Assembly: GCA_014904845.1 (NCBI GenBank)
Contig: MU119600.1
Coordinates: 1 to 39,500 of the forward strand
Length of the DNA stretch: 39,500 bases
Direction of reading: 5' to 3'
Source: Acephala macrosclerotiorum
Lineage: Eukaryota > Ascomycota > Leotiomycetes > Helotiales > Mollisiaceae
In this document: piece after piece, positions 33,424 to 39,500 of the stretch
How positions within the stretch are numbered: position 1 is the stretch's first letter
How the letters are laid out: each line of letters opens with the position of its first letter
Program-made: the position numbers and the translations under genes
Notes under the pieces: generated by a model
What the model was told of the DNA's origin: nothing
The model's database searches: none
Seen by the model: the letters and a program-made list of their open reading frames with translations, nothing else

Positions 33424-33692
33424 AAAGGCAAAGCATGGCGCGAGGCACGAGAATCATCCTACTATGCCTTTGACAATAATTAAAAGTTTTTTGCTAGGAG
33501 AAAAAAAGTCCACGTAAAGATTACGTAATAAAACGTGATATTTGCGACACGTTTTTGCGCTAAGATTTTGCCAAGAAACGCCAAAATGTATCGCTTTTAG
33601 TATTTAAAGCTTTCGTAGTTTAGAACCTTCTATAAAACTCTTTATAAAGTTCCCCGTAATCGCCAAAGGCAGAGCATAGCGCGAGGCACGAG
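33424..33692 (+). repeat. Direct repeat, copy B (more mutated) with flanking 29-bp units
   Basis: The 198-bp core (33462-33659) is the second copy of 33090-33286. Most substitutions in it are towards A/T (GCCAAG to GCTAAG, GATGTGTCG to AATGTATCG, TTGGCACTT to TTAGTATTT), so copy B carries more RIP. A unit GGCAAAGCATGGCGCGAGGC lies before the core (33424-33452) and, slightly altered, after it (33664-33692). It may be a solo-LTR or MITE family; the class is unknown. Confidence 0.75.
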
Positions 33693-34049
33693 GGACATTT
33701 TATTATTAAAAGGTTTACAGTTCTTGCTATTATGGGAAAAGATCACGTAAGGCCAGGCAATTACAACTTGCCTCAGAGCTAGAAGAATTGTAATGAGCAC
33801 AGATCAGTCACGTGAGGATCAGGTCAAAGCGTATTTTCCGGTTGGGAATAGCACTTGCGGGGCTTGTAAGTAGGGAATCAAAATCGATTCCCTGCTTAAC
33901 GTTATTACGATATTTTGATAGGTTTATAAAGGTGACTATACTCCAGACTAAAAAATATCAACAAAATGTATATTTATACAATATAAAAACTATAATCGAT
34001 TTACAAAAAGACCAGGAAAGGATCCCCCTGAGCATTATTTAATTGATTT
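33693..34049. other. Short unassigned stretch
   Basis: Two CACGT-containing spots (33745 and 33809) and a plus-strand open frame of 76 codons without motifs or splice context. Nothing supported as a gene. Confidence 0.4.
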
Positions 34050-34135
34050 ATTAGCGTGCTCAAAATTCAGCTCAGGCTAAAGCAGCGATTGGTTAAATCC
34101 AACGACGAAAATGGACTTGGGTAGGCTCAATTGTC
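34050..34135 (+). repeat. Copy of the element's right end
   Basis: GCGTGCTCA, then TTCAGCTCAGGCTAAAGCAGC and GACGAAAATGGACTTGGG align with 20680-20790 (GCGTGCTCA, the array, CTCAGCTCAGGTCAAAGCAGC, GACTAAAACGGAACTAGCG). The array is missing here. Many of the differences are transitions. Confidence 0.55.
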
Positions 34136-35030
34136 GTCTGAGATTATAATGGTAATTATCGTCGTCAGGATTAAAATGTCATGGTCAGCCGTTCGGATCG
34201 AGATCTATTTTGTAAGTTGTAATAGTGATCCCAAACGAATATCGGTGGTTGCCTCGAGATTTGACTGCAAGTTAGTAAATACAAAGTAAAACCAAGATAA
34301 TCTATTGGACTTTTATAGTACTGACAGTTACTGGTGATTGTACTACTGCGAAGTTCAGTTCGAATAAAAAGTTGAAACCATCCTTTTGATTTGGGTCCTA
34401 TTGGGAAAAGGGGAGCGAACAGACATCAAGAATCACTTAATTTATTGTCTTCATGGTTGGGAAGTGGTTTTGTGGGGAAGGGGCACACTGAATTCAGTAA
34501 AATACTTGATGCTTGAATAATGTTCATGTAGGGATAACAACTACTCTCAAGTCCATTACCGAGACGAGACTTCAAATGCTTAGGATTATGAAATGGCTGT
34601 AGCATTTGTCTTCCAGCCACTTTCTCGAAAATCTCTTGGAATCGCGTTGGGCGGAGTCTTAAAAGAAGTGGATCAATAAAAAGAAATAACAGTTTTCCAA
34701 TGACAGTAAAAATGGTTTAAATGCAAACTTTTTTTCAACTGTCGAAGCCTCGACTATCTACTCATTTTCCGCTCGCATATATTGTAGAAAGGCAATGGAG
34801 TACAAAACAAAAAAACCCAACCGTAGGTCAGTTCGTTTTAACCAATGGGTTAAACTCATTCGAAGTAATTCGTAATTCGTAAATCAATCAATCAATTAAT
34901 CAGAGTAAAAATAGAAAAAGTTGTTAATTAATCTATAGTAAACGAAAACTCCTTATGTACTAGAAAACACGTGACCAGTACTGCCCTCGAAACTAACTAT
35001 TTACAAAGATTTTTAAAAAAAGAATATATA
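34136..35030. other. Transition zone, no gene seen
   Basis: Composition falls gradually from normal to AT-rich. A minus-strand open frame at 34426-34620 (64 codons) has no motif. Nothing else supported. Confidence 0.45.
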
Positions 35031-37025
35031 GTCTTACTATAATCGTCCTTTCATATGACGAGCTCGTTTCGAGTCTCAAAAAAAAAAACTAGAAAAAGAA
35101 AAAAAACCCGTTTTAAGTAAAAAATTCAAAGTTTAAAATCTTTTAAATTATTATTTTTTTTTTTTAAAAATCTAATAATCTTTTTAATATTTTTATTAGT
35201 ATTAAACTTTTTTATAATCTATTTTCTTTTCTTTTTAAAATTTAATAAAAAAAAAAAATTAAACAAATTTTAAATTTAAATTTATTATTAAAAATAATTA
35301 AATATTTTTAATTATTTTTTATAAATATTATTAATTTCTTAATTTCGTATTTAAAAAAAGATTTATTATTAAAAAATATTTTTATTTTTTTTATTTCAAA
35401 ATATTAAAAGATTAATTTAATTTAAATTATAATTTGTTTTTATTAATAAATATACAAATATTTATTATTAAACGAATTTTAATAATTTAATTATTAGAAA
35501 ATTTTATATCGAATAATAAAATTATTTAAAAATTTTATACAATAAATTATATTGAAAATTGTATCGATTTTTTTAAATTGAATATTATTAAAAAAAGATT
35601 TGTCGTTAAAAAATTTTTAAAATCGATTTTTGAAAAAAGTTCGAAATTTATTATAAACTTTTTTAAATTTTTTATAAATAGTATCGTCGATAATTTTTTT
35701 GTTAATACTAATAAATATTAAATTTACAAAAAATAAAATAAAAAGATTAAAATTCTTAAAATTTTCAATATATTTTTAATTGATAAAAATTTTTATTTTA
35801 TAAACGTATAATTTCAATTTTTAAAATTCTTTTTTTATAATATTTAATTAAATTTATTTTAAAAAATTTCTAATTAAAATTCGATTTTCAATATTAAAAA
35901 AAAAATCTATTTAAATAATTTTTTTAAAAAATCAAAATAATTAATTTATCGTTTTTTTATAATTACTAAATCACGAATAAATTATTTGAAATTTATTAAA
36001 AAAAAAAAATTCAACGTATAATAAATTTAAATTTTAAAATATATTTATTTTTTTTTCGTAAAAAAATTGATTAATTTTATCGTTTTAATAAAGTTTAATA
36101 AATTGAGAAAAAACAACAAAATGAAAAAAATAGTTTTTAAAAAATCGATAAAATAATAATTACAATTTAAAATGTATTTATAAAAATTAAACAATAAAAA
36201 AAAAATACGTATTATATAAAAGAAAAAATTTATTAAAAAAAGTTTATTGATAATAAAATTTCAATATATCAATTTTTTTAAAAAAAAGTAATAAAATATT
36301 TTTTTTTTTTATTTATTTAAAAAAATTTTATAAAGTAAAAATTATTATAATTTTTAAATTAATAAACGATTTAATCGAAAAAACAAAAATAAAAACAATA
36401 AAAATTCGCGAAAATTAAAATCGATTTTTTATTAGTGTTTTTTATTTATATTAAAAAATGGTAAAAATATTTATAAATTAAAAACAAATATCAAAATAAA
36501 TTTAAATAAATCAAAAATTCTTTTTTTTAATATACAATTTATAAATTTTAAATAATCGTATTTTTATAATTTTAATTTATTTTTTATTGTTTTTAAAATA
36601 CAAATTGAAATTTTTATAAAACGTTATATAATAAATTCGATAAAATTGTTTAATAAACAAATACTTATAAATATTATAAATAATATTTAAAATTTTAATA
36701 CGATTAATAAAATTTAAAATATTAAAAAAAATAATATTTAATTTTTAAATATTACTTATATTATATATATAATCAATTATTAAATGTATATTATTTAATT
36801 AAAACTCGTAAATTAATCAAAATAAAATAATATTAAATTATAATAAAATAATAATAATTTTATATTTTTTTAATATAAATATAAATATATTATAATATTT
36901 TTTATTATTAATAATAAATTTTTTAAATTTGATTGATATAAAAATCGAAATAAAAAAAAAAGTAAATTAAAAAATTCGAAAAATTTAAAAAATTTAAAAA
37001 AGTAAAAAGTTTTATATAAAAAAAC

Positions 37026-37080
37026 TAATAATAATAATATTGTTATTATTGTTATTATTATTATTATTATTATTATTAAT
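37026..37080. repeat. (TAA)n / (ATT)n microsatellite
   Basis: A run of TAA units turns into TTA/ATT units (with two TTG/GTT interruptions), so the two halves are roughly inverted and could pair. Confidence 0.8.
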
Positions 37081-38689
37081 TAATGAAATTGATTGAAAAA
37101 ATGAAATATTAGTATTAATAATTTTTTGAAATTTGATATTTTGAATATTTATATTATTAATAATAATAATCGATTATTTTTTAAATTTATTTACAAAAAT
37201 CAAAAAAAAATTTTTAATATATTTTTTAATTATTAAAAATTTGTAAAAATAGAAAATAAAATATAATTTTTTCAAATTTATTTTATTTAAATTTATAATT
37301 ATTAAATTGTTATTTACATTTTTTAAATATATTAATATTTTTTTATAATTGATAAATCGAAAAAATATTTTTATAAATAATATATTATAAATTTTATTTT
37401 TTTTAATAATAATTATATTAATAATTTTAATAATTTCGTAAAACGTAAAACGTTTTATATAAAATATTTATTCGAGTTTTTAATATATATATTTATTGTA
37501 AAATTTATCAATAAAACTTTCAATAAATTATTAAAATATTTAAATTCGAAATTTTTTTTTTTAATTATAATATTTAAATATATTATTAAAAATCTTAATC
37601 AAATTAAATTGAGTTTATTAAAGCGCGATATACAACTTTTTAATTTTGTTTATTTTAAAAAAAAAATTTTTATTTAAAATTATATATTATTTTAAAAATT
37701 TTTTAAAAAATTTTAAAATAATACTATTTTCAATTTTCTTTTTTTATTTAATTAAAACTTTTTTTATTATATTTTTAATTTTTATAAATTTATTATTAAT
37801 ATTACTAATTACAATTATTTTTTTTTCAAATAATAATTTATTAATAGTTTTTTATAAATTATCGAGATCGTATTATACGATTTATATAAATATATTATAA
37901 TTATTTTTGTTTCGTTTTTTGTATACGAAATTCGTGTTTTTAAAATTTAATAAAACATTTTTTTAAAATATAATAATAATATTATAAAAACTTCAAAAAT
38001 AAAAATTAAAATTATAAAATTTATATATAAAAAAATAATATAATAAATTAATTAAATTTTAAAAATAAAAAACGTATAAATTTAAAAAAAAAAAATTTAT
38101 TAATAAAATTGAAAAAAATTATAAATTTTTATATTTATAAAAAAATTATACAAAAAAAATAAACAAATATTTTTGTGTTTTGAATAATTGAAAATTATAA
38201 AATTTATTTATTTTTATAAAAAAAATTTTTAAAGTGTATTAGTGTATATAATTGAAATATTATAATATTAATCTCGAATAAAAAATTTTGAAGATTTTAA
38301 GTAAATAATTTTATATTAATTTTTTATAAAATATATTAAATGAATTTTGAAAAGAAAAAAATAAAAAAATAAATATTTATAAATTATTTTTGTAAAAAAA
38401 ATATATATAAATTTTTGAAAAAAATCGTTATAAAATATTTAAATGAATAAAATATATTTAATTAATAAAATTATTTGTATATAAAATAATACAAATTAGA
38501 ATTTTTAAAAAAATAAAAAAAAAAATAAATAATATTAAAAAAAAATTGTAATTTTTAAATTAATATAAAATTGAAAAATTGTAATTAAAAAATTTTAAAA
38601 AAAAAAGAAAAAAAAATTGAAATTTTTTTTTTATAAATTATAATAAATATTATATTAATAAACGTTTATATAATTTAAATGTAATTAAA

Positions 38690-38760
38690 TATAATTGAAA
38701 TATATTTAAATATATTGAAATATATTTAAAAATATTTGAATATATTAAAAAATATTTTTT
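38690..38760. repeat. Short tandem A/T repeat
   Basis: About four imperfect repeats of a TTGAAATATATTTAAATA-like unit, 16-17 bp each. Confidence 0.6.
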
Positions 38761-39500
38761 ATAAATCTTAAAAATTAAAATTTTTTAAGATTTTCTAAAA
38801 AAAAAAAAAATAATACAATTTCGTTTTTTTATATAATAAAATCGTTTTGATTACAATAAAAAAAAAAATAAAATTTTCAAAATATAAATAAAATTTATTA
38901 AAATAAATAAAAACATTTTAAAAAAAATTAATAAAAAAATAAAATTATTATAAATAAAAAAAAAAAAAAAAATTTTTTTTCAATTAAAAAATTACTATTA
39001 TTTTGAAATTTAACGAATTTTTTTTATTTATTTAATTTTTAAAAAATTATATATATTTATTTCTCTCGATTTTATTAAATTTAAAAATACGAATTACAAT
39101 TTTAATTCCTTTTTCAATTTCTTAAATACTTTATTTATTACGAAATTTTTTAATCATTTTTTTTTTTACATTTATATTCTTATTATTATTAAAATTAATA
39201 AACTCAATAATATTTTCATTTTTATTATTATTCAAAGAATTTTAATATTTATTTTTTTTAACGAATTTTTTTAAACGATTCTTAATATATAACTTTCAAA
39301 TTATTATCCCGTTTATTTTTTCAAACAAATAATTTTTTTTCAATTAATTTATTTAACAAATTCAATATAAATTTAATATTTTTAAACATATTTTAATTAA
39401 TAAATTTAATATTATATATTAAAACGAAATTTTTTTCTCAAATTAATTCTTTTTATATTTAATAATAAACATCGAAATATATTTAATTTTATTTACAATT

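Larger units (their letters stand above)
35031..39500. repeat. Very AT-rich block, about 4.5 kb, running off the window
   Basis: Almost only A and T, with isolated C and G. Open frames are rare and of low complexity; the longest (37646-37900, Phe/Ile/Leu/Lys/Asn) reflects composition, not a gene. Compared with the block at 29490, residual C is less restricted to CpG (CA and TC occur often). Most likely heavily RIP-mutated repeats of an AT isochore; a centromeric or subtelomeric position is possible but not shown. Confidence 0.65.

Noticed and set aside
37646..37900. 84-codon Phe/Ile/Lys/Asn frame in the AT-rich block
   Set aside because: Low-complexity translation of A/T runs; no start context, homology-like motif or neighbours.
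35031..39500. Nuclear insertion of mitochondrial DNA
   Set aside because: No mitochondrial gene, tRNA or rRNA segment can be recognised, and the composition is more extreme than expected for fungal mtDNA.

Overview
The window looks like nuclear DNA of a filamentous ascomycete (Pezizomycotina). The evidence is short GT-AG introns of about 44-87 nt, fungus-specific gene families (HET-domain proteins, a fungal NACHT/STAND protein, F-box-like proteins), and AT-rich blocks with the C-to-T/G-to-A signature of repeat-induced point mutation (RIP). A Leotiomycete or Dothideomycete is my guess from this style of genome; the class cannot be fixed from the sequence alone.

Layout. (1) 1-1395: AT-rich edge and promoter region. 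(2) 1396-4308: intronless NACHT NOD-like receptor. (3) 5280-17010: ordinary gene-rich core. It holds an M28/transferrin-receptor-like peptidase (minus), the retromer subunit VPS35 (minus, four exons), a Ser/Thr-rich secreted protein (minus), and two tandem F-box-like proteins (plus). (4) 17011-26863: repeat-rich accessory region around a large two-exon HET gene (21649-24955). A transposon-like unit of about 1.4 kb (19384-20796) has imperfect inverted ends and inverted subterminal CCTGAGCA arrays, and encloses a hidden two-exon gene for a 51-residue protein. Further copies of its ends lie at 20818, 20970, 26345 and about 34050. (5) 26864-29074: a long gene of unrecognised family, cut by a single in-frame TAG. 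(6) 29490-30830: AT-rich block whose remaining C and G sit mostly in CpG. (7) 31039-33041: second HET gene, two exons, with a RIP-altered direct repeat just upstream. (8) 33042-39500: repeat remnants, then about 4.4 kb of extremely AT-rich sequence with no credible gene.

How it fits together. The core holds endosome/vacuole trafficking genes (VPS35 and the M28 protein, the latter resembling yeast Tre1/Tre2/Vps70). The NACHT protein and the two HET proteins belong to families used for non-self recognition and incompatibility-type cell death in fungi. All three lie in or next to the repeat-rich, AT-rich parts. Many repeat differences and broken codons are C-to-T/G-to-A transitions, as expected of RIP acting on repeats and leaking into neighbouring sequence.

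Splice sites, frames and motifs were read by eye. Family assignments rest on recognised motifs, not on searches.
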